A stretch of DNA of 64,000 nucleotides from Angiostrongylus vasorum (lineage: Eukaryota; Nematoda; Chromadorea; Rhabditida; Metastrongylidae): assembly GCA_018806985.1 (NCBI GenBank), contig JADANN010000335.1, forward strand, positions 744,001 through 808,000, given 5' to 3'. A program made the translations under genes and the position numbers. A model generated the notes under the pieces. It was given only the letters and a program-made list of their open reading frames with translations. It did no database searches and was not told where the DNA came from. The number at the start of each line of letters is the position of its first letter. The stretch's first letter is position 1. Below, piece by piece: positions 9,986-24,900 of this stretch.

Positions 9986-12900
9986 TTGGTTCAACTTCAG
10001 AGGTCATTCGTCCATCAGTTCAAGGTAAATCGAAATTTCAAAACGTTATTATCTGACTTAAATTCAGTGGAAACGTTCTTTTTTCTACTATAACAACCTA
10101 ACACAGTTTTTTTCTCCTGGGAAAAAAAATCTTGCTGTCTGTTTTCTCATTCAGAAAACTCATCCACGAAGTCTACGCTCGCTTTTTTCAATAAGGAATA
10201 GAACAACATCACTGATGATGTTACCAACAGGAGGTATTGTTTACCAACAAACTTGCTAACAACGACCAACTTGCTATTCTACTGAATCGGAGTTCTTCAT
10301 TCTTTGTCCTTATTGAAACCAATAGGACCATTTCATTTGAATTACCTACCTGTAAGTACCCAGTAAGGGTGCGTGTGTCGCAGTGGCGCCTCCAACCACT
10401 GCGCCACACGCACCCTTACTGGATACTTACAGGTAGGTAATTCAAATGAAATGGTCCTATTGGTTTCAATAAGGACAAAGAATGAAGAACTCCGATTCAG
10501 TAGAATAGCAAACTGGTAGTTGCGCCCATGGCCCACCAAGCCCTCCATCCTTCCGAGGTCGGCAAATTGGTACCAGACCTGAACTGTCTGGGAGGATAGC
10601 AGCACTGGCTCGATACATCGGTAGGCCACCGCTAGTCATTGTAAAGACCAGATATGCATTCAGTCACCTCCAAACGATGATTAATTAAGTCGAATGCATG
10701 GCGCATCCCTAAGAGATTGATCAGCGCCGAGAACTTTATCCTTTATGGTGACAACAGTCCAGTCATGTTATCGGAATTTTCTCCCTTTATTAAGGATCGT
10801 TGAAGGCACTTCGATAAATCAATGCTTATTATCTCATAAGTAGCTGTTTTTAATCCTAGCAAAGCTATGGTAATCACAATCTTAACCGTTTTAATTACTG
10901 CCTACTCTTTTTAATGGCAGAGTATATTGCGAAATATAACTTCAATGACGCTGAGATATTTGCAAAACTCCGGATCGTAAGTGTCTGCGGTGGAGTACGA
11001 ACAGGCTATTGTTCTTTCCGGAGAGTAACGCGCTCACCACCACACTATGCGGGTCCTTCCTTTCGCCTGTCTCTCAGCTAGTTCTATCGATCTTTGCTAT
11101 CTGCAATCACCCGTCAACGGGATTGCTCTGGGGAGCCCAAATCGGCATTGAACCCAGTTAAGCTGAGGCTGTAGTTATAATTAAAAAAGAGTGGGCAGTA
11201 AATAATAAGTTAAAATTGAGTTTAATTAAAAAACGAGTAGGCAGTAAATAACAAGTTAAAATTGTGATTATAACTGCAACCTCAGCTTAATTGGGTTCGT
11301 TGCCGATTTGGACAACCCAGATTAATCCCGCCAACGGGTGATTACTGATAGCAAAAGATCGATAGAACTAGCTGAGAGACAGGCGAAACGAAGGACCCTC
11401 ATAGTGTGGTGGTGAACGCGTTACTCCCCGGCAAGGACAATAGCGCGTTCGTTCCCCACCGCAGACACCTGCGGTCAGGGGTTTTCAAATATCTCAGCAT
11501 CATTGAAGCTATGGCAGTCATTTTTCTACACGTTATCGTTCCAGTTAAAAATTCCTGCTCTGGTACTGGAAGATCATATTGTTAAATCCTACGAGGTTTT
11601 TCCATAGTTTTAAAGTTGTCTTCAGGATCTTAGCGATTGACAGCAAAATAAGTTCTCAGTTTTTTTTAAAAAATGTAATATTTCTCTTTAAAGGGTCAGC
11701 CACCACGTTAAAGCCACGAAAATGCGGAAACATTGGCGACACCGAGTACTGCCATTACGAAAACGACACCGAAATATGCGGTCAGTGATTCTGCTTCGAA
11801 CGAGTACCCGATAGCTATGATATAACGTTTCGAATTTTAGTCACTAGCCACTGTTTCTTCATGGCAGAGTACGATGTGATTTATAAGCACAAGGTTACTA
11901 AGATATGGACCTCAGTGGGACTTCTAAGTAGGGATAACGATCGCCGGGAGCTCAAGTGCTATCCACTGCCTGACCGAAACCCTTGCTTTTCCTTTCTCTC
12001 TGTCAATTTTTCTTACTCTATCTGCTCTGCTGGCAAGGAATTACCCGTCAACAGGATCGATCTGGCGACCACCGGTCGGCATTTGGCCCAGTTATGCCGT
12101 GGTAAATGAGACGCGTGCCCCAATTAAGGTAGCCCTGGTTTCGAAGTCAAATTGATGTTCTGAGTTTTGACCATATCTCAGCATCCTTCTGACAATATAC
12201 TTACTTACCTACTTACTTACTTGAACAGCCTGTCTTTTCCGCTGGCAGTGCGGACCCCAGCATATCTGCCTTTCGTTACTTTGCCTGACAGTCGTCGTCC
12301 ATGGTGGTGGTTTGACCCAAGCATAGTGGCGGATACGAGTCGCATACCGTGATTTATAAAACAACTGCTGCAGCTGCAACCGTATTGATGTAAAAGTTTT
12401 TATAGAAACAGATATGCATGAAAATTTAAAACGCTGAAAAAAAGACAATCTATTCTAGTTGGAATTCTTCCCGTGAAGATTTTTACCACTGAAAAGAATA
12501 CGACAGCGACCATCAGATGATTTTATTTCATTTGATTATTGAGTTAACTATGCATTTTCAGACATTTGCGTGGGTGTGATTTGTCCTCAAGGGAAGAAAT
12601 GCGTGAAGAAGGACCAGGTTTGCGAGCCGTCCTGCATCTGCATCAACGATGCTGACATCGAAACCGAGAACGGCACGTGCCGAAGTAGGTCTCTACAAAA
12701 CACAAGCCATCTCGTCGCACTTAAATCGGTCCCCTTCTAGACCACGTATGACATATTCTATAGCTTTTTTTCCTCCTGTTGTCTTTTAAAAAATGCACAT
12801 TATGCGTCTTTGTTGCTTGGGCAAGTTTGTTCAAAATTCAAATGACGACTGCCGTTCAGCATCGGCATTAAGATGAGATGGTGAACGTCGTCCCAGTGGT

Positions 12901-15900
12901 GTCAGATCGTTCCATAGTCCCCTGTCGGTTGAAGTTCATCGCACTTGGGGCAAATTCTTCGTGATTTCAGATCCTTGTGAGTTATTTAAATGCGAGAATG
13001 GTGGTGAATGCATACCGGACGTGACTCGTCCGTCCAAATTCCGATGCAGCTGCAGCAAAGAGTACGAAGGCGAACTCTGCGAGAAATGTACGCGAGTTTT
13101 TTCTTTCAGGGACAATTTTCGCTTCTCCTTTTCTTCATTTACTTTTTATTGTCTGCTTTTCCTCTTACTCTCTACCAGTGAACTATAAATGCAAACCAAT
13201 TACAAGTGCTTGGAAGAGATATCGGCGAGAGAGAAATGTTAACTGGAAAGAAGTACGGATGGCTTAGCACAGTAGGAACTAGTATAAGAAGTATAAAATA
13301 CGGTAGGAAAAAATCAACATAGCGTGAAACCATCTCATAACTGGCTCTGATTGCTGACCAAAACTACTTTTTAAAAGTCCTGGCATAACCCAGAAGCAAC
13401 TTGTTAATCTCTGCATTGATCAATAATTCACTGTTTGTCTTTATGGGCAGATACGAGGTTATTACTGAAGTATTTATTCAGAATGGCTAGTGTTTCAGCG
13501 GTTTTACTTTCTTCGGAGGTGGGAAGGTTGAACTGATACGCAATTGACTCAATTAAACACTTTCATAACCTCAGCAAATAAACCTTATTATTACAGTCAT
13601 AGGAATGCTAAGATATGAGCAAAACTCGGAACCTCAGTTGGGCTTCGAACCTGTGGCTAACCTTTCCTCAGGCTCACGTGCCACCACCACCAACCGAGGT
13701 CCTCGTTTTGCCTTCCTCTGAGCTATGTTTTTACTCTATCGATGCTATCAGCAATAAATCATTTGTTCATATCTCTGTATCTTTGTGATTGTACTCCCCC
13801 TTTTTATTCTTTACGAGTCTTCCAGTTATTGTTAGAGATCAGCTGCAGAGAGTCATGGGTTACGAAATATTTGACCGAGTCTATTGCATGCCGCTTTGAT
13901 CCTTGTAAGCTCTGAAGAGGGCTAAACTGGTCAAAACCAAAGGTCAGCTAGAGTGATTAAATAGGTAGCAACAGCTTTTGCCCGTCAATGCAGACAGTCC
14001 CCGCATACTTGCGACATACAAAATACGCCATTATTCATGAACTGTTGCTGTAAATTAAAAAGGGGTAGAAGTGACCTTTATTTCATGTGACCTTAATCTT
14101 TAAGAAGTCCGTCCACTTTAACACACAGATCAACGAATTTTCCAATAAAATGGAGCCATCTCTTCATTAGCGTTTCAGATCACAATTTCTGCCTCGATCC
14201 GCAACCGTCGTTCTGCCCACTAGGACAGTACAAGTGTATAATGCATGGTTTCCGAAACTACACATGTGAATGTCCCAAAGGATTCTTCTACAACGCCACC
14301 TCTAATACCTGCGTAAAAGGTAAACTACAATGGTTACGACATTCACAGCATTATAACGATTATAGCATTATATATATATATATATGTATATACATATATG
14401 TATACAATATGGCGCGTGTGGCGCATCAGCTAGAGGTGTCCCATGACGCACATCATCTTTGGCTGGATTCAGCGTCCGAGAAAAATAAATCACTCTTTTC
14501 TCTGAATTCGGCAAATCGCTGTCAGACTAAGTTTAAAGGATGCTGGAAGGTCTGAAATATTGTCTTTATATATCGGTAGACCCTAGAGAACCATTTATGG
14601 ACTCAAAATGCAATTCCGCGTGATCTTTTTTCGCGTCGATTCTTGAAGAATGACGCGTATGGACATCTTTTATGGCAACAACCTTGATGTCTAGCCTTCG
14701 AGATGGCTGGGAAATCTTTGCTCGCTCACCTGCTTCTCGGGTTGATATCTGCATTACCCGCTTACGAGAGTATTCAATGCTGCTAAAATATTCGGCCTGT
14801 CTAGTTACGCAGTGAACTGATTTCTAATCCCTAAAAAGAACCGCGCACTCGAAAAGATGGGTACAGACATAGTTTTCTATCAACTAGATCTCACTGAGAA
14901 AGACTCCCGCCAACACACGCGTGGAATCGATCCCATGGCCCACGAAGCCTTCCATCCTTCCGGGGTCAACTCCGAGAGCTTTGTCTTTCTATCCTTTATC
15001 AACTAGATATTTGATCAGTATACGCCAATCTATGCTCCCCAATGTGAAATTCCTCACATGTTTATCGGTGGGTCATATTAAACTTGAAATCGCCAGTGAT
15101 GACCATAGGAGGATGGCATACCTGAAAGCTAGACAGACTCAAGAATAGGATTGAAGAATAGTTTGTCCAGTCCTTATAGTCTCCGGTTGTTAGAGGTCAC
15201 CCATATTCACTTCCCTATTAGTTCCTATTCACTTGATTTTCGGATATACGAAGAATTGGTGTGAAAAATAAGGTCACGGACTGAGAAAAATAGGCGCAGG
15301 CTCAGAAATTTTGTATTCCGAAGCATATCCTAGGCGTGTATACATATATCTACGTCTGTGGGAAAAGTGTAATATAGTTTGGTGCAAAGGACAGACACAG
15401 TTCAGTTTGGTGCAAAGGACAAAGACACTTCATCAAATGAGCTTACCTAAGTCTCAGAAGATGTATAAGGTCGCTTTTGTCATCATCTAGCTTTGATTCT
15501 TACCATCTGGAGCGTGTGAGTGGATAAAACATAGAACAATTAGGGAAATTACTATACTGATAATGGTAAAAAAGGTAAGGCTCTCTGCGTTGATCAATCC
15601 CAGAAGGATGCGTAATGCATTCGACTTCATCAAGCATCGTTAGAAGTGAATGGATGCATATCTGGTCCGTACAATGACTCGCGGTGGTCTGTTGATGTAT
15701 CAAATCAGTGCTGTTATCCTCCCAGACAGTTCTACTACCAATTGGCCGACCTCTGAGGGATAGAAGGCTTGGTGATACTGGGGCGCAGGGTCGGACCCGT
15801 GTGTATTGCAGGGTACCTCTCACCACTGTGCTGTATGAGCCCATTCTAATAATGATAGTAATATTAATTAATATCTCAGAGATACTTTAGTCGGGCAACA

Positions 15901-18900
15901 TGCGAACATCACACTATACTTCAAAGAAACACCGTATTCGGAAATCTATAATAATATCTCCTACAAGGAGGCTGTATCGGCAAGAAAAGTGATTCACTCT
16001 GCGGTGAGTTAAATTGGTTCCATAGAGGAAAAATCGATGAGATTTGAAGTCGGAAAGGAAACGAAGACCCTAAATATGTTGAATAACAGTACTCGCACCT
16101 TACTAGTTTAATCATGGAAATGTTAAAAAAATAAACTGGAAAGTGAATGAATAGGTAATGACTGTAAGAGTGAAGGACTTATTTTTCCCAGAAGCAACTG
16201 GAATAAATTGCAAAGCGAATCAGTATGGCTCTCTTCAGTTGGTATTTTGCCAAAAAGAAGTGTAAAACTAGCTTGGCAGAAGAATGAACAAAGATGAATA
16301 CGATGACAGTAAGAAAAATGATAAGAAAAGAAGGGACTATTCTTCAATAGTAGGGACTGGAATCATGGATGAATTGAAGGTTACATTTGTTTAAAACCAA
16401 CACCTAGAAGTTATACCATCATAGGAATGCTGAGGCACGAGCAATTCTCAATGTAAGCTTTGGTGGGCTTTAAAGAACGAAGAAAAAACAGGCAGTAAAT
16501 AAATTCTGAAACATTGCGCCATTGTGTTTACGCCTTTTTGTGTCCCGGGAAGGCCCAACCTCGTCACAAAGATTAAGAGAGTCCTAAGCTGGGCTCGATC
16601 GTTCCCAACTATTAAGCAATAAAAACTATTAATATCTCAAAGCCGACTTTTCTTTAACCTCGGCATGCCTAGCCAATATGTATTCTTTTTATTGAAAAGC
16701 TGATACGAGGTTGATGAAAATATTTATTGGGCTAACACTTCAGCGCATTCGCCTTTTCTGGAACCCAAGTCGCCCGAGTGGATTGCCCATAATTGTTCCT
16801 TCTTCTGATCTGGATCATCGTAATCGCATCCAGCCGAATGCAGTGAAGCACTTCAGTGGAAGACCCACATTGGAAGAAGGAACGACTGTGTACAGTCGAC
16901 AGAGATTAATCCGTCTCCGAACAATGCGAAGACCACAAAACGTTAGCCGATCAAAGTTCTTTTCATCAAGCTCGTGCTAGCTTATTAATGAGCTAATGGC
17001 AAAAAAAATTATTTTTAGTGGTGGTTTTTTTCTTAGTTCGCCATCTACCGATGAAATTAAATGCTTAAGAAGTAATTCGGTTCTGTACACTGACTTGTTG
17101 TTAGATCATTGTTTTTTCTTCTAGAAAATTACAGTCCTTTAAAAAATGTACCTCTAGAAAACACACAAAGAAAACTAGACATGACAAAAAAAAATAGAAC
17201 TAGCTGAGAGACAGGCGAAACGAAGGGACCCCCCATGGTATGGTGGTGAACGCGTTAGCCCCCGGAAAGGATAATAGCGCGTTCGTTCCCCACCCTCAGA
17301 CACCTGCGGTCTGGAGTTTTGCAAATATCTCAGCATCGTTGTGGTTAAGTCACCATAATACCCTGCATTGAAAAATTTTAATACGCAGTAAATAAAAAAC
17401 TAACATCGTAAAAAAGAAAAGCTGATCGAGTAAACCACTAACGTGGTGATGTACTGCTACATTGGTATTTCATACGAATTCATTAGTATCACAGACGAAA
17501 GTTCTCACAGGGCTTGAAGTGGGTCGAGAGACGTGACCACTAACGACTTATTGTGCTGTGCTTCAAAATTATCTTGTATGAATACACGAATAAAAAACTT
17601 TATCTAAGTGCAAATGCATCTTCTTGGCAATATTTTTGTTTACGATACGTCCAAGTTTACCATTTCAATAGAAGTCATCTAACTAAACTACTAGAATTAG
17701 ATAGTTCAGCTTGAGCTTCTATATGGGAATCACATGGTGAAGCTGATTTTCGACAATTTCACTGAAGGATCACTGGTGGCACATCTGCAGGTGATGCTGA
17801 AACTTGATAGCACCGGAGAGTTCCGTGCAAATGAACGTATTTTCAAGGTACACTCTTCTTTCATTCATTTAGATTCTTGACACAGGTGGCGTTGTGACTA
17901 GAGGTGTTTGCAATACACCAATGGCCCTTACTTCGGCCCCGCACCTCGGGTTCACCAAGCCTTCCATCCCTCCAGGCTAATATTAATACCTAGTTAATCT
18001 GGGAGGGTAGAAGCACTGATTTGATAGAACACTAAGTCATCGCTAGCTATTGTATTGACTAGATATGTCTTTCGCCAGCTTCTAATAATTCTTGATGAAG
18101 TCAAATGCATGTTGTATTTCTCAGGGACTGGTCAACACCGAAGGCCTTATGCATTATATTATATTTTGTGTACATGTCTTTATTTATTTACTTATTTATG
18201 ACATTTCAGCAGTTTCTCTTGGACTGCGACACACAAAGTCTACCTTGCTTCGGAACACTCGGAAAGGCATACCTTCCATATAACGGATGGGAAGCTAAGG
18301 TAATATTTGTATCAGACAAAATTGCTACCATTAAGTATTGTTATCGTTTATTAACAAATTGATGACCGCGTGACCCGAAATTGAGTCACGTAGAAAAAAT
18401 TTTTTCTCTACACTTTAATTTGTAGAAAAATTCTTTTGGCCTTTTTGTTCTCCTTGTAGGCATCCCCGAAACCAACGGTGGTCGTCAAAGTGTTGAAGCT
18501 GTCTAAAGCTCTCGACGTTGATCAACCCCTGAGGGATGCGCCATGCATTCGACTTCATTAGGTATCGCTGGAGGTGACTGAATGCACATGTGGCCTTTAC
18601 AGCGATTCGCGGTGGTCTACCGATCTATAGAGTCAGTGCTGCTACTCTCCCAGACAAGTCTGGGACTAATTTGCCGACCCCAGAGGGATGGAAGGATTAA
18701 TGGGCCATGGGCGCGGGGATCGATTCCACGTGTGTCTCGTAGTGGCATCAAAGTGTTAATATTACTAATAGTTAATATTTTGCACAGTTTTATTATCCGT
18801 GTGGCGCGTGTGGCGCAGTGCTCGGAGGCGCCCTGCAACACACACGTGGAATCGTTCCTCGCTCACATGGCTCACCAAGCTTTCCATCCCTCCGGGGTCG

Positions 18901-21900
18901 GCAAATTAGTACCAGACTTGTCTGGGAGAGTAGCAGTACTGGCTCGATACATCGCCACCGCTAGTCATTGTAAAGGCCAGGTATGCATTCAATCACCTCC
19001 AGCGATACCTAATGAAGTCGAATTCATGGCGCATCCCTCAGGGATTGACCAACGCCGAGAGCTTTATCCTTTATTGTTATAGTTTTATTAGTTGTTGTCT
19101 GTGTATTTTGTCATGCTATCATGTTTGTTATTTACTACATACTGCGTTTTATCATCTGGTATCCATTACTATTATTATTCACTGTTAATATTTTACACAT
19201 TAGAGCAGAAATAAGAGCTTTATGCAAATTCGCTAGAAGGGTTGGGTAGCGCAGTGGTTAGTGGTGTCGTCGATCTGGAATCAATGGCGCTAGTTCCCCC
19301 ACTCCTTCCTGAACACTCTCCCCCAGTCCATGTGGGAATTGCTTAGCTCAGCTACGGCTATCTCCAAGATTGCAAAAAGGATCGACTTGACCAGTGTTCT
19401 ACGACATCCGTGAAGATGACGAAATCCTGAAGCAGTAACCGAAACAATGCGCTAAATATTCAAAGACCACTGTGGATGATGGATGTGAGGAAGCGAATGG
19501 AATGCAAAATGTCCTAGGATCCACACAGTTAATATGATAACGGGTCACATAAAATGTGAAATGCAAAACTTAAAAGAAAAATTTGAAGCAGGTTTACGAA
19601 TAATTGTAAAAAGACGAACGTGGGCATTAGGAGCTGAGATCTATCCAAACATTTTACTCTGTCGCCAATTGTACCATGGACGAGTTTGCTCTTAAAAGTT
19701 AATGAGGCAAAAGGATAAAAATAAAGCTCTCAGCATTGATCAATCCCTGAGGAATTCGCCATGGGTTCGACTTCATTAAGCATCGTTGGAGGTGATTGAA
19801 TGCGTAGCTGGCCTTTACAACGACTAGCGGTGGCCTACCGATGTATCGAGCCAGTACTGCTACTCTCCCAGACAAGTCTGGTACTAATTTACCGACCCCG
19901 GAGGGATGGAAAGCTTGGTGAGCCATGTGAGCGAGGATCGATTCCACGTGTGTGTTGCAGGGCGCCTCCGAGCACTGCGCCACATGCGCCCTTAAAGGTT
20001 AGTGAGGGTAATGAAAAGAATCTTTCACACAAAAAAATTTACTCTTTCAGTTTTATTTGTGATTTAAAATGTGTTGAGAAATACTTGATAGCTTAAAATA
20101 TGTGAAACACTGATAGAAAGTCATTTTTCGCCTACGCGAGCTTCTTATTTGAAATTCGAACAAGCACGTTTCGATGAGAAGCGCCTACCTGAGAAATCTA
20201 TTCACTTTCAGGATGAGCGATGTGAGAATATTGTCTGTCCAGAATACACTCAATGTGAGCCTATCGACGGTATGACGGTGTTTAATACATCCTTAACACT
20301 GTAATTGAAAGCAGACGTTGATTTTCTGACCATTTTAACATTTCAGAATTGATTCGTTCACAGATTTCTGGAAATCAGCTTGATGCGTCGGCTTATCTAG
20401 GTTTATGCAGCATCTTTTCAGTCCCTAATATTATGGAATTGGGATTTTAAGACCTCCGACGGAAGAGCGGAACCTGCAAAGATAAATTGTTCTTAGTGAG
20501 ACATCATCGTGTCCTGTTGGACGAAATCCCTCTTGTTGATTTCCTTTCGTGTTCAAAATACTAGCCTTCACGCAAAACAAGTAAAAAAGCACGTCCTTGG
20601 CACTACGCAACCAGGATTTCAACTTGGTAGACAAAGGGAATTTATATTTTGTTGCCAAGTATCTGCAGATACCAGCGGGTTTTCTTCGGACCATAAGCGC
20701 TTAATATGAACTGAGATGTATCGTCTTAGATTTTAAAGTAGCGATTTTTTCTCGTCGAATGCACTGTACCCATTGCATGCCGGGCGTTATTTGTTAATTG
20801 TTAACTCGCTGAAATTCAGGAAGTCCTGGAAAAACAAAATGCGTTTGTCAGGATGGGTTCGAAAGAATTGGTGCAACTGTGGACGAGAACGGTCGGATAA
20901 TAGAAATCTGCGAAGGTAAATGAATGTGGAAAACTATTCATTAGCGGATCTGATAGATTTATATTCCTAGCAAGAAGTGTAATCCTATAAAAAACCCAAG
21001 GCAGCTGGTTGAAATCCTCACAGTTTCGTTGTTCACTATCTTAATTGCGTAAACGAGATGGCATCACAGATATTTTGTCTCCTTGAAAATCGCTAAGTTT
21101 GAGAAATTGTGTTGGCGAAAATTTTGCTATTTTCTATTTATTTCACTTTGTATAACCCCAGCTCAGGTACTGTGCGGATTCCCGCACTTCTTTAATTTGA
21201 TTCGTTGCCTATCATCCGTTATCTTATAAGGTGCTCGGGTTTACGCATACTTTCGACTCCCTCTTGATTACCTCGTCTTTTCTTATGGATTTCGTTGAAT
21301 AATGCTCAGCGTGATTCTATCCAGGATCTAGTGGTAGCCCGGTAGAAGGTTCCTTGTTCTTGTGCCTTTCAGGATGATGAGAGGATACTTGGTCGACCTG
21401 GTCCGGAAATGAACCAATGACTACGTATTTATTTCAGGATATCTTGTTTGGGACGCGTACCACTTTTCAGACGTAGGGAAATTGGTACTAAACTTGTCTA
21501 GGAACAGCTCGACTACCTACAGTCCACGTGGGCACGCCCAAGAACAGCTGTTGAAGGATCCGATGAGGAACGATTAGACCAGCATTAGAGGACATTTATG
21601 AAGTGAACGGAAACCCTCAAGCACTAGTCGAACCCCTCATGCAAATAGTTCGAGGACTTTTGTGGTTGATGGATGCGAGGAAGGGGAAAGCGAATGCAGG
21701 GAGTGCTGGGATCTGCACAACATATGTTATCCCATTTTATGTACAAAAAATATTTTGTTTCGTGAGAGAGCGATTTATAATACACTAGTGCCAACGATAT
21801 TTCTTAGCAGATTTCATTTATGCGATCTCTTTTGACGTTATTTTCAGATATCAATGAATGTGAGCAAAATCCATGCGCCACCGTCGAGGAATGCTTGAAC

Positions 21901-24900
21901 ATACCTGGTTCCTATATATGTGGTGGTGTACCGGACAACGCGGTGGGATTTTCTTGGAACTAATTTAGCTAAGCGATGAAGTTTATACTTTCTCATAATG
22001 CGGCACCATTAGCGTCACATATTGATCACTGTCTCGATTTAATCAATACGCGGCTGTTGCCTGCTGGAATGGGCACACAATGATAGTGGAGCAGAGAGTT
22101 GCTTTTGTGCGAAGTAAAATAAAATGTTGGGCACGTTAGGTCTTCACTAGAAGAAAACTGGTTATTGGTCAAACTATATTTACGTACTTAGGAGTGTTAA
22201 GTCGTGTAAACAGTTCATTATATTCTTGTTGTAGTTCATATTCTCGTTAAGACATGTCCTGAAGGATCGCTTATTGTCGTCACAGGACCATTTTCCTATC
22301 GATGCGAATGTAGTTGGATTTACGGCGGCACCGGATGCCGATTTCGTGAGTGGATTTTCCCTTACAAAACGATATTATGTTCTAAAAAGAAACTTTGTCA
22401 AGCGCCAAGAAGCCAAATGCGCGGTTACTGCATCTGATGTGCTTCTGAGCTCTTGAATATTTCAAGGATTGTGTAGGGAAAAAAAAGCTTTAAAGGTTAA
22501 AAACAAAAAAAAGGAAACTAAGGCTCACTTAATGTGTTCAAGTAAAATGGGACTCGGTCACTCTATGTGGATTGCACGGTCAATAAATCCGCCGAAGGAA
22601 AACTAGGTTGAATTCTCCTTCATAATCTTGAGGCTTCGCTTACGAACGAACATTGAAGAACGAAGATTTCTTTCGGAAGGAGAATATGGTATAAAATTCC
22701 TGGAATTTATAGGATGTGCTTTTATGGAAAAAACGTGTGAACTTTTTTTTTGTGAACTTTTAGCTCGAGGAAACAACCCAACAATAACAAAACCTATGCG
22801 TGTTTTTCAACATCATGTTTTTTTTAATAACAATTCTTCCGACTTTATTTTATTAAAGCTTTAAGCGATTAGTGCTGCTATCCTTCTGTAGCGCCTTATA
22901 AAACTTTGCTTTACATCTATCAGCAGTCTCAGTTAACACAATTCACGTTAATGCGCATTGATTTCAATGCATTTCTATTCGATTTCCAACCAGTCGACAG
23001 TTTCCCGCAGGATATGTCGCTACGGGAGTAGTCAAGGAATAACACGTTAGACAAACATTTTTATTTTATTTCATTTTATATTATCAATCTTCACGTCTAT
23101 TGGGCGGATCTCAGCACTTCTTACATTCGATTTATTTCCACGCATCCATTCTCCGCGAAGATCTTCCAACTTTTTACATGTGGCTTCGGTTGCTACTTGA
23201 AGATTTTCATTTCATCTTGAATGTCGTAGAATGCTGGTCGAGCAGTTCGCCCTGCAGTCCTGAGATAGCTGTGCTGGAGCGTTCCCAATTGGATTGCAGA
23301 GAGTGATTTTTTCCCAGACAAGCCCGGTACCAATTTCCCGTTCCGGAGCGATGAGAGGCTTGGTTGGCCCTGTGCGGAATCGAAGTAGCACCATGCTCGT
23401 GATGACGGACATCACTACCACTGTGCTATTCCCCCTCATTAGACAACTAACATTGGTGCTGAGATATTTGCAAAACTCCGGACCGCAAGTGTCTGCGGTG
23501 GAGAACGAACGCGCTATCGTCCTTTCCGGGGAGTAACGCGTTCACCACCACACCATGCGGGTACTTCGTTTCGCCTGTCACTCAGCTAGTTTTACCGATT
23601 AACATTTTGTAAAGGTCTTTTTGGACCTGTTTCTCCACTCGGCTACAGAAACTGCTGCCTATGTGTAGTGTACAAGAATGCTGCCAGTCTCGAAGTTACG
23701 TGCAGCGACAAACACGCATTGAGTTCAATGCGGTCCGCAATCGTCAAGAAATTAGACGTTGTCCTATGGTGTAGTTAACGAAGATTAGGGGTTGTTGTGA
23801 CTGTGTTAATCAATGCACCCTTTAGGAAAGTTATGTATCAATAGTGGTGTTCTCCGTCAGCCGATCTCACATCACATTATCATACAGTTTTTCCATCTTC
23901 CGGTGCCATCAGGATTCACATTTCACCAGGATTGATCTGGGGAACATTAGTCGGCATTGAACCCAGTTAAGCTGAGGCTGTGGTCGAAATCACAACGTTA
24001 ACTTCTCTATGTACTGCTTGCTACAGTTTAGCTAGTTTTCTATCTACCAGTGCCACCAGCAACCATCAGCAAGCTGAGAGAAACTAGAAATGAAGGACGC
24101 TCGTGGCGTGGTGGTGAACGAGTTGGACTCCGGAAAGGATGAGTGCATGTTCGATCCCCACCGCAGGCACCAGCGCTCCGGATTTCTGCAAATATCCCAC
24201 CACCATTGCATTTGTATTTCACATAATACGCTGCCGTGAAAAAATTGTTGCAGACAGTAAGAACTTAATATAGTTATAGTTACAGCGACAGTTGTGTTGT
24301 AAATATTGTCGGCATCAGCAAAAATGAATGGCCAGTAAATAAACCAGACCAGTGGAACCAATGAAAATACTTAGTTACGTCAAAGAAGCAGAAAACAGGT
24401 CGCACTGGCTTGCCATTAAATTATTTTCCGTCTTTTGAACTCTTCTAAGGCAACCACAGCGACACTGAGATATAAGCAAACTCGTAACGTCAGATGCCAT
24501 TCGAACCCGCGATTACACTTACCGGGTCTCACGTGTTATCCATCACAACAACCGAGTCCACCGTTTTGCCTTTCTCTCAAACATCGTTTTACTCTATCGT
24601 TGCTATCAGTAATCACCCGACGGGAATGATTTGAATCCAGTTAATGTTGAAGTAGGGCGTCTGTAGCGCAGTGGTCGGAGGCGGCCTGCAATACGCATGG
24701 GATCGATCCCGGCGTCCCAGGCTCACCAAGCCTCCCATCCCTCCGGGGTCGGTAAATTGGTACCAGACTTGTCTGGGCAGCACTGGTTCGATAGAACGGT
24801 AGATCATCGCGAGTCACTGCAAACGCCAGATATGCATTCAGTTACCTCGGACGGTGCTTAGTGAAGTCGAATGCATGGCGCTTCGTTCATGCATTGATCA

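Noticed and set aside
18461..18510. Possible exon ASPKPTVVVKVLKLSK after the SEA region
   Set aside because: It runs into a SINE and lacks a clear donor; joining 18,299 to 20,212 keeps phase.
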